Below are positions 26,539 through 36,315 of a DNA stretch of 64,000 nucleotides, piece by piece. Source of the DNA: Streptomyces sp. Je 1-332 (GTDB lineage Bacteria; Actinomycetota; Actinomycetes; Streptomycetales; Streptomycetaceae); contig NZ_CP160402.1 in the NCBI RefSeq assembly GCF_040730185.1, forward strand, positions 2,790,001 through 2,854,000. Reading direction: 5' to 3'. Under the pieces are notes generated by a model. The model did not search any database. It saw only the letters and a program-made list of their open reading frames with translations, and was not told where the DNA came from. The position numbers and the translations under genes are program-made. The first letter of the stretch is position 1, and every line of letters begins with the position of its first letter.

Positions 26539-27858
26539 GTGACCGAAACCGAGATGGGGAGTTCAGTCCGCACCGCGGTAGCCACGCACCTGATGGACCG
26601 TGTCCTGCCACTCTCCCTGCAGCGCAGGGACCAGCGAGCCAAGGGCGAGCAGTATGTGCGGGGCCTGCTGACCGTCGAGGGCCGCAAGACCATGCGCGGC
26701 ATCGCCGCTCTGCTCGGCACCAGCGCCGCCGAGCAGAGCCTGCACCATTTCATCAGCTCCTCGACCTGGGACTGGAAGCCCGCACGCGAGGCGCTGGCGC
26801 GGCAGCTGTCCGAGCGTGCGGCACCGCGCGCCAGTGTGGTCCAGTCCCTCACCATCCCCAAGCTGGGCGACCGCACGGTGGGGGTGGAACCGTCCGTCGC
26901 CGCCGCGCGGGGTGGCGGCGCGCCGGCGGGGCAGCACGCCTTCGGGGTGTGGTTCGCCAACGAGGAGCTGAGTGCCCCCGTCACCTGGCGGCTCTTCCTG
27001 TCGGAACGGTGGACCGAGGACGCGGCCCGCCGCCGCGACGCGGGCATCCCCAAGGAGGTGATCAGCGAGACTCCCGAGGAGTGCGCGGCGGCGTCCGTCC
27101 TGGAGGCCACGCGGACCTGGCAGGGGCCCGGCCGGCCGGTGGTCTTCGATGTCGACGGTGCCGATGTCCGCCGCCTGATCACTGACTTCGATGTGGCCGG
27201 AGTGCCGCTCATCGCCAGGGCCGGCGCCCTCACGACGCTGGAGGTGGCCGAGCCCGCGCTGCCCGGCCACGGCGCGGGACCCCTTCCCGTACGGCAGGTT
27301 CTGGAGTCGGTCAAGGGACTGCGGCGGCCCGTCGAGTGGACCGATGCGGCGACCGGGCGGCGGCAGACATCATTGGTCGCCGCGGTTACGGTGACCCTGC
27401 CGGGACACGGGGCCCATGGACAGCACGGGCGGCGGCCCCTGCTCGTGCTCGGGGAATGGACGGACGCCGCCCTGCCCCCGGACCGCATCTGGCTGACCGG
27501 GATGACCCGCGTCCCCCCGCCCGAACTGCTGCGCCTGACCAAGCTGGCCGGACGCGTCGCGCACGACGTCGAGACGGTGGGCGGACGGATCGGGCTGCGG
27601 GACTTCGAGGGCCGCTCGTTCGGCGGCTGGCACCGTCACATGACGCTGGCCTCGGTGGCCCACACCGTGGCCGTACTCTCGCGTGGGGAACGGGCCATGG
27701 CTCCGGTGCGCGCGCTCACCGCCCAGCGGTTCAGCGGCGTACGGCCTGGTCGGCGCCCCGTGCGGTCACGGTGTGCCGGATCCGGTGCAGCCGCAGCGCC
27801 AGCTGGACCTCAAGGAGCTGCCTGGATTCCTGCCAGCCCTCACCGAGCAGCTCGGTGA
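26539..27858 (+). CDS. domesticated IS701-type (DDE_5) transposase-like protein
   Basis: 439 residues from GTG 26539, which has AAGGGGG upstream. IS701-family landmarks are RDQRAKGEQYVRGLL and SLHHFISSSTWDW in the N-domain. In the core are FGVWFANEELSAPVTWRLFL, WTEDAARRRDAGIP and DFEGRSFGGWHRHMTL. The first catalytic Asp block, normally VVDDTGFPKKG, reads LTIPKLGDRTVG, and the second is FDVDGADV, so DNA cleavage is unlikely. The normal C-terminus (LTVPEIRRLL region) is absent; instead the frame runs 128 bp into the convergent regulator gene. Inactive IS701-like genes are frequent beside Streptomyces biosynthetic clusters. It could be a cluster regulator or a decaying copy. Confidence 0.78.
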   Translation: MTETEMGSSVRTAVATHLMDRVLPLSLQRRDQRAKGEQYVRGLLTVEGRKTMRGIAALLGTSAAEQSLHHFISSSTWDWKPAREALARQLSERAAPRASVVQSLTIPKLGDRTVGVEPSVAAARGGGAPAGQHAFGVWFANEELSAPVTWRLFLSERWTEDAARRRDAGIPKEVISETPEECAAASVLEATRTWQGPGRPVVFDVDGADVRRLITDFDVAGVPLIARAGALTTLEVAEPALPGHGAGPLPVRQVLESVKGLRRPVEWTDAATGRRQTSLVAAVTVTLPGHGAHGQHGRRPLLVLGEWTDAALPPDRIWLTGMTRVPPPELLRLTKLAGRVAHDVETVGGRIGLRDFEGRSFGGWHRHMTLASVAHTVAVLSRGERAMAPVRALTAQRFSGVRPGRRPVRSRCAGSGAAAAPAGPQGAAWIPASPHRAAR

Positions 27859-29710
27859 TGCGCTCCAGCCTGCGGGCCACGGTGTTGGGGTGCACGTGCA
27901 GGGTGTCCGCGGCCCGGGTGGGGCTCGAACCGTGGGCGAAGTACGCCTCCAGGGTGCGGGTCAGTTCGGTGCCCTGCTGCGCGTCGTAGTCGAGGACCAG
28001 GCCGATGGCATCGGCGATGAACACGGCCGCGTCAGGCTGGTCCGACAACAGCAGGCCCAGGAAGCCCAGTTCACGGGCCGAGGCGCTGCCGCCCGCCGAG
28101 CCGAGCGCGATCAGCGAGTCCACGCACCGCTGCGCCTCCTGGAAGGCGTCGGTCAGGTCCTCGGCGCGGGCGACGGGCCCCGCCGAGCCGACCGTGGCCG
28201 GTCGTCCGAGGGCAGCGGACAGCTCCCCGCTCACGGCGCGCCCGACCGCGGCGGGGTCGGCGCCGGGCAGCAGCAGGACGATCTCGTCGCCCTCCACGCT
28301 CTTGGCGCCGCCTCGCTGCTGGGCGTAGGAGGAGGCCCAGAACGCGCCGCGGTCCGGTGAGTCGCTCTGGGGCCGCGCGACCACCAGGACGTGGGGCCGG
28401 GTGAGGTCGACCGACAGCCTGCGCGCCCGGTCCTCCAGCTGCTTGGCCGACAGCCGCCCCGCGTTGAGCAGGTCGTGGAACACGTCGCTGCGGGCCTGGC
28501 CCTCGGCGAGGCTGGTGCCGCGCTGCAGCAGGATGGACACGGCGGTGACCTGGGAGACCAGGGGCAGCAGCTGGGTGCGTCGCTCGTCCATCGGAGTGTC
28601 GCGCGATACGACCAGGGTGCCCAGGAGCTCGTCCCCGGCCATCACGGGGCACACCCAGGTGCCCTGGGGCGTCTGGACCGGCCGCTGCTCGGCGTGCGCC
28701 GCCACGGCCGCCGAGTGGAGCGCGGTCGCGTCATGTTCCGCAAGCGTGTCGGCGGTGAGGTCGGTGCCGCTCGGGTCGCGCACCAGGACCGTGCCGTCGA
28801 GCAGCTCGCCGAACGCCTCGACCAGGGTGTGCAGGTCCCCGCCGCGCAGCACCACGTCGATGAGCTCGGTGTGCGCCGAGGCCAGCCGTCTCGCCAGCGT
28901 GGAGGAGTCCTCGGCGCGCGAGGCGTGCAGCCCGAGTCGGGTCAGTTCGTGCTGCGTGCGGTCGAGCAGCCGGGCCTTCTCGATCGCCACCGCGGCCAAG
29001 TCGCCCAGGGAGGACATCAGGGTGATCTCGTCCGGCGTGAACCGACGCACTCGGCGCTGGGCCGCGTAGAGCACCCCGAGGATCGAGCCCTCCTTGCGCA
29101 GCGGCACGGCGACCAGTGCGCGCAGACCCTCCGCCCGTACGGCGTTCTCGGTGACCTCCGCCTGCGGGATCCGTTGGTCGTTGAGGTAGTCCGCGGTCCA
29201 GACCGGGGCCGCCCGGTCGGTCACCATGTTCCCGAGCCCGCCCGCCGTGGGGACCCGCATGCCCACGCTGAGCATGCTGACGTGCCCCTCCGCGGCCCGC
29301 ACCACCGAGTGGCCGCCGTCGAGGTCGTGGATCGACACCCAGGACATGTCGAGGTTGAGCAGGAAGCGTGCCCGGCGCGCGATGACGTTGAGCAGGCCGT
29401 CGAGATCGAAGGGAAGGGTCAGCTCGCGTGCCGTGTCGACGAGCGTCGACAGGCCGATCTGCCGTCGGTGGTGCGTGGCCATCGCGTCGTGCACCTGCAG
29501 CGCCAGGCCGTGGGCCCGTTCCAGCGCCGCCAACCGTACCGGGTCGGGGTCCGCGGCACGGACGCGGCGCACGAGGTCCTCGAACTGGTCGGTCGGGGCG
29601 TTCTCGGCCAACAGTCGCAGAAGTTCGACGAGGTCGTGCGGCTCGCTGGACTCGCGCACGTCGTCATTCCTCCTGGCTCCATTGGCTTTCCGCTGGCCGC
29701 GCGCAGTCAT
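27731..29710 (-). CDS. PucR/CdaR-type regulator with GAF domain
   Basis: 659-residue transcription factor. An N-terminal helical segment is followed by a GAF domain (about 95-250, with SWVSIHDLDGG, then GLRALVAVPLRKEGSILGVL). A second sensory-like module (about 280-400) comes next, then a GGDEF-like CdaR region (HVLVVARPQ, EIVLLLPG). The C-terminal HTH_30 reads LEAYFAHGSSPTRAADTLHV followed by HPNTVARRLERI, with the diagnostic HxNTVxxRL. PucR proteins sense small metabolites. Its 5' side faces the methyltransferase gene at 29946 across 235 bp, so it may control the cluster to its right. The 3' end overlaps the transposase-like gene. Confidence 0.9.
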   Translation of the reverse strand: MTARGQRKANGARRNDDVRESSEPHDLVELLRLLAENAPTDQFEDLVRRVRAADPDPVRLAALERAHGLALQVHDAMATHHRRQIGLSTLVDTARELTLPFDLDGLLNVIARRARFLLNLDMSWVSIHDLDGGHSVVRAAEGHVSMLSVGMRVPTAGGLGNMVTDRAAPVWTADYLNDQRIPQAEVTENAVRAEGLRALVAVPLRKEGSILGVLYAAQRRVRRFTPDEITLMSSLGDLAAVAIEKARLLDRTQHELTRLGLHASRAEDSSTLARRLASAHTELIDVVLRGGDLHTLVEAFGELLDGTVLVRDPSGTDLTADTLAEHDATALHSAAVAAHAEQRPVQTPQGTWVCPVMAGDELLGTLVVSRDTPMDERRTQLLPLVSQVTAVSILLQRGTSLAEGQARSDVFHDLLNAGRLSAKQLEDRARRLSVDLTRPHVLVVARPQSDSPDRGAFWASSYAQQRGGAKSVEGDEIVLLLPGADPAAVGRAVSGELSAALGRPATVGSAGPVARAEDLTDAFQEAQRCVDSLIALGSAGGSASARELGFLGLLLSDQPDAAVFIADAIGLVLDYDAQQGTELTRTLEAYFAHGSSPTRAADTLHVHPNTVARRLERITELLGEGWQESRQLLEVQLALRLHRIRHTVTARGADQAVRR

Positions 29711-29945
29711 GGGCTGCCCGCTCCGGTGAAAAGTAGATGAACCCCGTACCGGGCGTCAACAGTTTGTTGAACGTAAAACCCCAGCTCAACGTGAGTGTGA
29801 GGTGGCCGGAGCACCGCAGCGCGCGCACAGGTCGGTTGCGGGACCACCTTCCTCCACCCGGCCTCGAGGGACATCGTTCTGCTCTACACCTGATGTTGAG
29901 TGATTACGACCAAGGGTCGACAAAAATCCTGCGGGGGGAAATGTA

Positions 29946-30668
29946 ATGGCGTACATCCAGAGTTACGAGCGGTCCGTCGAGCGGAGCCGGATCTCTCTGA
30001 CCAGGGATGACAGACCGGATGTCTTTCGCATGTGCGACCGGGAATGGGACCTCCTCGAGGAGGTGTTCGCGCCCGTCTACTCACCGTCCACCGGTGTGGG
30101 TGCCGACTTCCTCGGCCTGTCCGGCGATGCACCCACGGTGGCCGGACCATCCTTCCTGGAGGTCGGCACTGGAAGCGGCGTGATCGCGGTCCTCGCGGCG
30201 CTGGCGGGCTCGGAGAGGGTGGTCGCCCTCGACATCAGCCCGAGCGCGGTACGCAACGCCGAGCTCAACGCCGCCCGCCACCACGTGGCCGGCCGGGTGC
30301 GCGCCCTGCACAGTGACCTCTTCGACGGGCTGGGCACCCACGAGCGCTTCGACACCATCTTCTGGAGCTCGAACTACGTGCTGGCGCCCGCGGGTTACGA
30401 GTACGGCTCGCTGCACGAGCGCGGCTATGTCGACGCCGGATACCGCACCCACCGGCGATTCCTGGCCCAGGCGCCGGGGCACCTCACCCCGGGTGGCCGG
30501 GCCCTGCTCCACTTCAGCAGCCGTGGGGATCTGGCGGCCCTGCACGCCATCGCCGCCGAGTGCGGACGCGCGCTGCGCACGGTGCGCAGCGTCGAGGTGC
30601 TCGAGGGCGAGTACGGCAACGACCTCGTCGAGCACATGCTCTTCGAGGTCCTGCCCGCGCCCCCCTGA
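29946..30668 (+). CDS. SAM-dependent methyltransferase (PrmC/HemK-like)
   Basis: 240-residue class I methyltransferase. Motif I is FLEVGTGSGVIAVLAAL (about 70-86), followed by VVALDISPSAVRNAELNAAR (about 93-112). The position of the NPPY motif of PrmC reads SSNYV, so release-factor methylation is unlikely and a small-molecule substrate is more probable. The ATG follows GCGGGGGGAAATGTA. The aminodeoxychorismate synthase gene starts 65 bp downstream on the same strand. This is the first gene of the rightward cluster. Confidence 0.85.
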   Translation: MAYIQSYERSVERSRISLTRDDRPDVFRMCDREWDLLEEVFAPVYSPSTGVGADFLGLSGDAPTVAGPSFLEVGTGSGVIAVLAALAGSERVVALDISPSAVRNAELNAARHHVAGRVRALHSDLFDGLGTHERFDTIFWSSNYVLAPAGYEYGSLHERGYVDAGYRTHRRFLAQAPGHLTPGGRALLHFSSRGDLAALHAIAAECGRALRTVRSVEVLEGEYGNDLVEHMLFEVLPAPP

Positions 30669-30733
30669 TCCCCGCGGCCCACCCTCGCGCGACGTCACCT
30701 CACTCCGAGCCGATCCGGAAAAGACCAGTCCCC

Positions 30734-32851
<2,118 letters not shown>

Positions 32852-32882
32852 TCGGCCGGGGCCGTCGTCAGGGCCGCCGGGG

Positions 32883-33830
32883 TCAGGCGCCCCACGCCTG
32901 ACGTCTGCGGCCGAGCTCCGCCTCGACCACGGCGCCGGCGGCGCTCCGGGCGGATTCGGCGGTGGCGAGGGCGGCCAGCTCGCGCGCCGCCTCGAGGTGT
33001 CTGTTCAGCAGCGTATCCCCGGTCAACTCCGCCTGGCAGGCGGCTTGTTCGAGTGCGGCGGGGGCAAAAGTCATCCCGGTGTTCCAGCCGACGAGGCGGG
33101 CTGTGTGGTGCGGCCGTACGCCCGTCCACAGGAACGTCGGCTGCTGTGCCCGAGCCGCCCGCAGGATCCGCCACCAACTGCCCCCGAGGAGCTGTTCGCG
33201 CAGACGGTACAGCAGGCGCGCCACCGAGACACCGGCCGTCGCGGCCCCGTCCTGCGGGAGCGTGGCCACCGTGTCGATCAGGTCCACCGGGCACGACAGG
33301 ACGGCTCTGATACGCCGCAGGTCATGCCCGGCGATCATGGCCTGCTCCATCCCGGCCACGAAGGCGCCGAGGGCCCGCTCGCACTGCTGGGTCCCGCAGA
33401 TCAGCGTCACGTCCACGGGCAGCCCTTCGGCCAGGCAGTCCGTGACGGCCTCGATGCCCGAGTCGGTGGCGGGAATCTGGACCAGGAGGTTGTCCCGACC
33501 CACGGCGGCGCGCAGCTCCAGGGCCGCCGACACCAACCCCGCGCGATCGTGGGCGAGTTCCGGGTCCAGCGGTGCCGACACGTGACCGTCCGGGCCGCCG
33601 TGCGGTGCCGTCCGCCCACCGAGGCTCCCGCACAGCCCGGCGACGGCGCGCAGGTCGGGCGGCGCGTCGCCGGGCAGGGCGACGCCGGTCACCGAGCCGC
33701 TGGTGAGCACAGGGGCGTAGGGCAGCAGCTGAGACGCACCGGCCTGGGCCGTGGGGTCCGGCGTCAGCCATGACTGGACGCCCTCGGCCGCGAGCCGCTG
33801 GGTGAATCCGATGGCCGTTTGGCTGATCAT
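32883..33830 (-). CDS. transaldolase-fold protein lacking the catalytic lysine
   Basis: 315-residue protein aligning with transaldolases over its whole length. It has an N-terminal LAAEGVQSWL, a central LLVQIPATDSGIEAV, EGLPVDVTLICGTQQ, and a C-terminal AQQPTFLWTGV then LVGWNTGMTFAPAALEQA. In active enzymes the central motif is IKIPAT with the Schiff-base Lys; here it is Gln118. By eye the TSNP substrate loop has become VALPGD, the catalytic Glu region VSLEV reads VSAPL, and NVTL is DVTL. The fold is kept but class I aldolase chemistry is not expected. I chose ATG 33830; a GTG at 33890 is possible. The gene is divergent from sbnA. Confidence 0.8.
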   Translation of the reverse strand: MISQTAIGFTQRLAAEGVQSWLTPDPTAQAGASQLLPYAPVLTSGSVTGVALPGDAPPDLRAVAGLCGSLGGRTAPHGGPDGHVSAPLDPELAHDRAGLVSAALELRAAVGRDNLLVQIPATDSGIEAVTDCLAEGLPVDVTLICGTQQCERALGAFVAGMEQAMIAGHDLRRIRAVLSCPVDLIDTVATLPQDGAATAGVSVARLLYRLREQLLGGSWWRILRAARAQQPTFLWTGVRPHHTARLVGWNTGMTFAPAALEQAACQAELTGDTLLNRHLEAARELAALATAESARSAAGAVVEAELGRRRQAWGA

Positions 33831-34263
33831 GCGCCCGAGCCTAGGCACGTGATCTGCAGTGCGACCAGTGCGGTTTCCGTCCTTCGTCACCTCTCCTCGG
33901 CTGTTGCCCGTTTCTCCCCGGACTTCGTCAGGTCACGACGGTGCCGAGCCTCGTGCCGCCGCCATGTGCCGTCAGTGGCCGTGTACTTGACGAAGTGGCC
34001 GGGCAGGGCGGGCAGCCGGGCCGCCCGGCGTCCTAGCTTCGTCCTGCCGCCGACAAGAGCGGGCTCCGTGGAGCGAGCCGTCGGCGGGGCAACCACACAC
34101 ACCGACCCGCCCCTGGAGCTGACCACCACCACTCACGGCGCCTCTGCCTTTTCGGAGCGCTGCGGGGCGCGAACCGCGGCCTGGACTACGACGCCGACCG
34201 TGCCACGGGCCCGCCACCCCCTCGACCGGGGCGCGGCGGCCCCTTACCGAAGGACAAGATCCG
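33831..34263. other. 433-bp divergent control region of the diaminopropionate genes
   Basis: This region lies between the transaldolase-like gene and the sbnA homologue, pointing in opposite directions. TTGACG at 33987-33992 resembles a -35 box, but no matching -10 is seen. CGAAGGACAAG just before 34264 serves as the RBS for sbnA. No conserved ORF, tRNA or clear riboswitch fold is visible. Regulation of the cluster probably acts here. Confidence 0.45.
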
Positions 34264-35304
34264 GTGCTCTATCGGAACGCCCATGAACTGGTCCTGGACA
34301 GCGTGTTCCTGGACCTGGACGACTTCATCCCGCAGGTCGATCTCAAGCTGAAGATCGAAGGCCTCAACCCCGCGGGCTCCATCAAGATCAAGGCGGCGGT
34401 CGGTCTCATCGAGGACGCCGAACGCCGAGGCGTCCTCAAGCCCGGCGGCCGGGTCATCGAATCCTCATCCGGCAACCTCGGTATCGCCCTCAGCTCCGTG
34501 TGCGCCGCGCGCGGCTACACCTTCATCTGCGTCGTCGACCCGAACACCTCCAAGCAGAGCCTGGGCTTGATGGAGGCATTCGGCGCCGACGTCGTCCTGG
34601 TCACCGAACGGGACGCCAACGGAGGCTATCTGCAGACCCGGATCGACTACATCACCAAGCGCCTCGGCGCGGACCCCGACCTCGTGTGGCCCAACCAGTA
34701 CGCCAATCCGGCCAATCCGCGGGCCCACTACGAGCGCACAGCGGCCTCCATCGTCCGGCAGGCCGCGGCCGAGGCATGGCGGATCGACCACCTCTTCATA
34801 GGTGCCGGAACCACCGGCACCCTGATGGGCTGCACCGACTACTTCCGCGAGCACTCGCCGCACACCCGCATCACCGCCGTGGACTCCCTCGGCTCGGTGA
34901 CCTTCGGCGGGGAGCCCGGCAAGCGCCACATCCCGGGTCTGGGCACCAGCAGGCGGCCCGAGATCTTCCGGGCCGGGCGGGTCGACGAGGCCGTCCTGGT
35001 CCCCGAGTTCGAGGCCGTACGCATGTGCCGGCGGCTGGCGGCCGAGCGCGGCATCGCTCTCGGCGGCTCCACGGGATCGGTCCTCGCCGCCATCGAACGC
35101 AACCGCGACCGTATCGAACCCGGCTCCCTGGTCGTGGCCATCGCCCCCGACATCGGCGACCGCTACCTCGACACGATCTACGACGACGTCTGGATCTACG
35201 AGCGCTTCGGCCGTCTGGACCCGGGCCCACGCGGCTCCCAGAACACCTACCAGCACACCGACATGCCGCTGGGGCGCGACGCCGCCCTGGCGATGAAGGG
35301 ATAA
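34264..35304 (+). CDS. sbnA: SbnA-type N-(2-amino-2-carboxyethyl)-L-glutamate synthase
   Basis: 346-residue PLP enzyme of the cysteine-synthase fold. The PLP lysine lies in LNPAGSIKIKAA (Lys41), and the phosphate-binding SSSGNLGIALS follows (67-77). LFIGAGTTGTLMG is the PLP phosphate loop. SbnA condenses O-phospho-L-serine with L-glutamate to ACEGA, the first step to L-2,3-diaminopropionate in staphyloferrin B. Close relatives supply diaminopropionate to antibiotics. The next gene is an SbnB homologue only 3 bp away, which makes the assignment firm. GTG start with AAGGA nine bases upstream. The symbol is by homology. Confidence 0.92.
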   Translation: MLYRNAHELVLDSVFLDLDDFIPQVDLKLKIEGLNPAGSIKIKAAVGLIEDAERRGVLKPGGRVIESSSGNLGIALSSVCAARGYTFICVVDPNTSKQSLGLMEAFGADVVLVTERDANGGYLQTRIDYITKRLGADPDLVWPNQYANPANPRAHYERTAASIVRQAAAEAWRIDHLFIGAGTTGTLMGCTDYFREHSPHTRITAVDSLGSVTFGGEPGKRHIPGLGTSRRPEIFRAGRVDEAVLVPEFEAVRMCRRLAAERGIALGGSTGSVLAAIERNRDRIEPGSLVVAIAPDIGDRYLDTIYDDVWIYERFGRLDPGPRGSQNTYQHTDMPLGRDAALAMKG

Positions 35305-35307
35305 CCC

Positions 35308-36315
35308 ATGTTCGAGTTCAGCGTCATCGGCGGCAAGGCCGCCCGCGACATCATCGGACGCAGCCGGGGACAGATCGTCGAAGAGGTCCGGGCCACCTAC
35401 CTGGCCCACGAGGACGGCGACTCCATCAACCCCAACAGCTACTTCCTGCGCTTCCCCGACAAGCCCGACAGCCGCATCATCGCCCTGCCCGCCTACCTCG
35501 GCGGCGACTACGACGTGGCCGGCATCAAGTGGATCAGCAGCTTCCCCGGCAACATCAAGAACAAGGTGCCACGCGCCTCCGCCGCCCTGCTGCTCAACGA
35601 CTACGCGACCGGCTACCCCTTCGCCTGCCTGGAAGCCTCCCAGATCAGCGCGGCCCGCACCGCCGCGTCCGCCGTCCTGGCAGCGGCCGAGTTGACCGGG
35701 GAGCGCAGCGTCAAGCGGCTGACCATCGTCGGCGCCGGCATCATCGCCCGGAACATCCTGGAATTCTTCAAGGACCAGGACTGGCACACCGACGAACTCG
35801 TCATACACGACCAACTCCCCGACTACGCTGCCGCGTTCGCCGACTACGCCGGCACTGAGCTCGGCTACCCCGCCCGCACCGAGGCCGACCTGGCCGCCGC
35901 GGTGAACGGCGCCGACCTGGTGGTGTTCGCGACCACCGCGGGTGCGCCCTACGTCCTCGACCCCGACGCGTTCGCCCCCGGACAGGTCGTCCTGAACGTC
36001 TCGCTGCGCGACATCGGCCCCGAGATCATCCTCGGCGCGCAGAACATCCTCGACGACATCGGCCACTGCATGACGGCCCAGACATCCCCGCACCTGGCGG
36101 AACAGAAGTACGGCCACCGCGACTTCATCGACGGCACCCTCGCCCAGGTCATCCGCGGCGAGGTCAAGGCGGCCACCGACAAGCCGGTGATCTTCTCCCC
36201 GTTCGGCCTCGGTGTGCTCGACCTGGCGGTCGGCACCTTCGTGTACCGCACGGCCAAGGAGTCCGGCGAAGCCGTCGAGATCTCCGACTTCTTCGGCGAA
36301 ACCCAGCGGTGGTGA
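35308..36315 (+). CDS. sbnB: SbnB-type N-(2-amino-2-carboxyethyl)-L-glutamate dehydrogenase
   Basis: 335-residue NAD-dependent enzyme of the ornithine cyclodeaminase fold. The Rossmann core is LTIVGAGIIARNILEFF (about 132-148), preceded by GIKWISSFPGNI (about 74-85) and followed by TTAGAPYV and LNVSLRDIGPE. SbnB oxidatively cleaves ACEGA to L-2,3-diaminopropionate, 2-oxoglutarate and NADH. It starts 3 bp after sbnA, and its RBS is formed by the end of that gene (AAGGGATAA). Its stop overlaps the GTG of the FAD protein gene. Together with SbnA it gives a complete diaminopropionate pathway. Confidence 0.93.
   Translation: MFEFSVIGGKAARDIIGRSRGQIVEEVRATYLAHEDGDSINPNSYFLRFPDKPDSRIIALPAYLGGDYDVAGIKWISSFPGNIKNKVPRASAALLLNDYATGYPFACLEASQISAARTAASAVLAAAELTGERSVKRLTIVGAGIIARNILEFFKDQDWHTDELVIHDQLPDYAAAFADYAGTELGYPARTEADLAAAVNGADLVVFATTAGAPYVLDPDAFAPGQVVLNVSLRDIGPEIILGAQNILDDIGHCMTAQTSPHLAEQKYGHRDFIDGTLAQVIRGEVKAATDKPVIFSPFGLGVLDLAVGTFVYRTAKESGEAVEISDFFGETQRW

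Noticed and set aside
26017..27858. Complete insertion sequence
   Set aside because: No terminal inverted repeats or target duplication could be found, and the transposase has lost catalytic residues.
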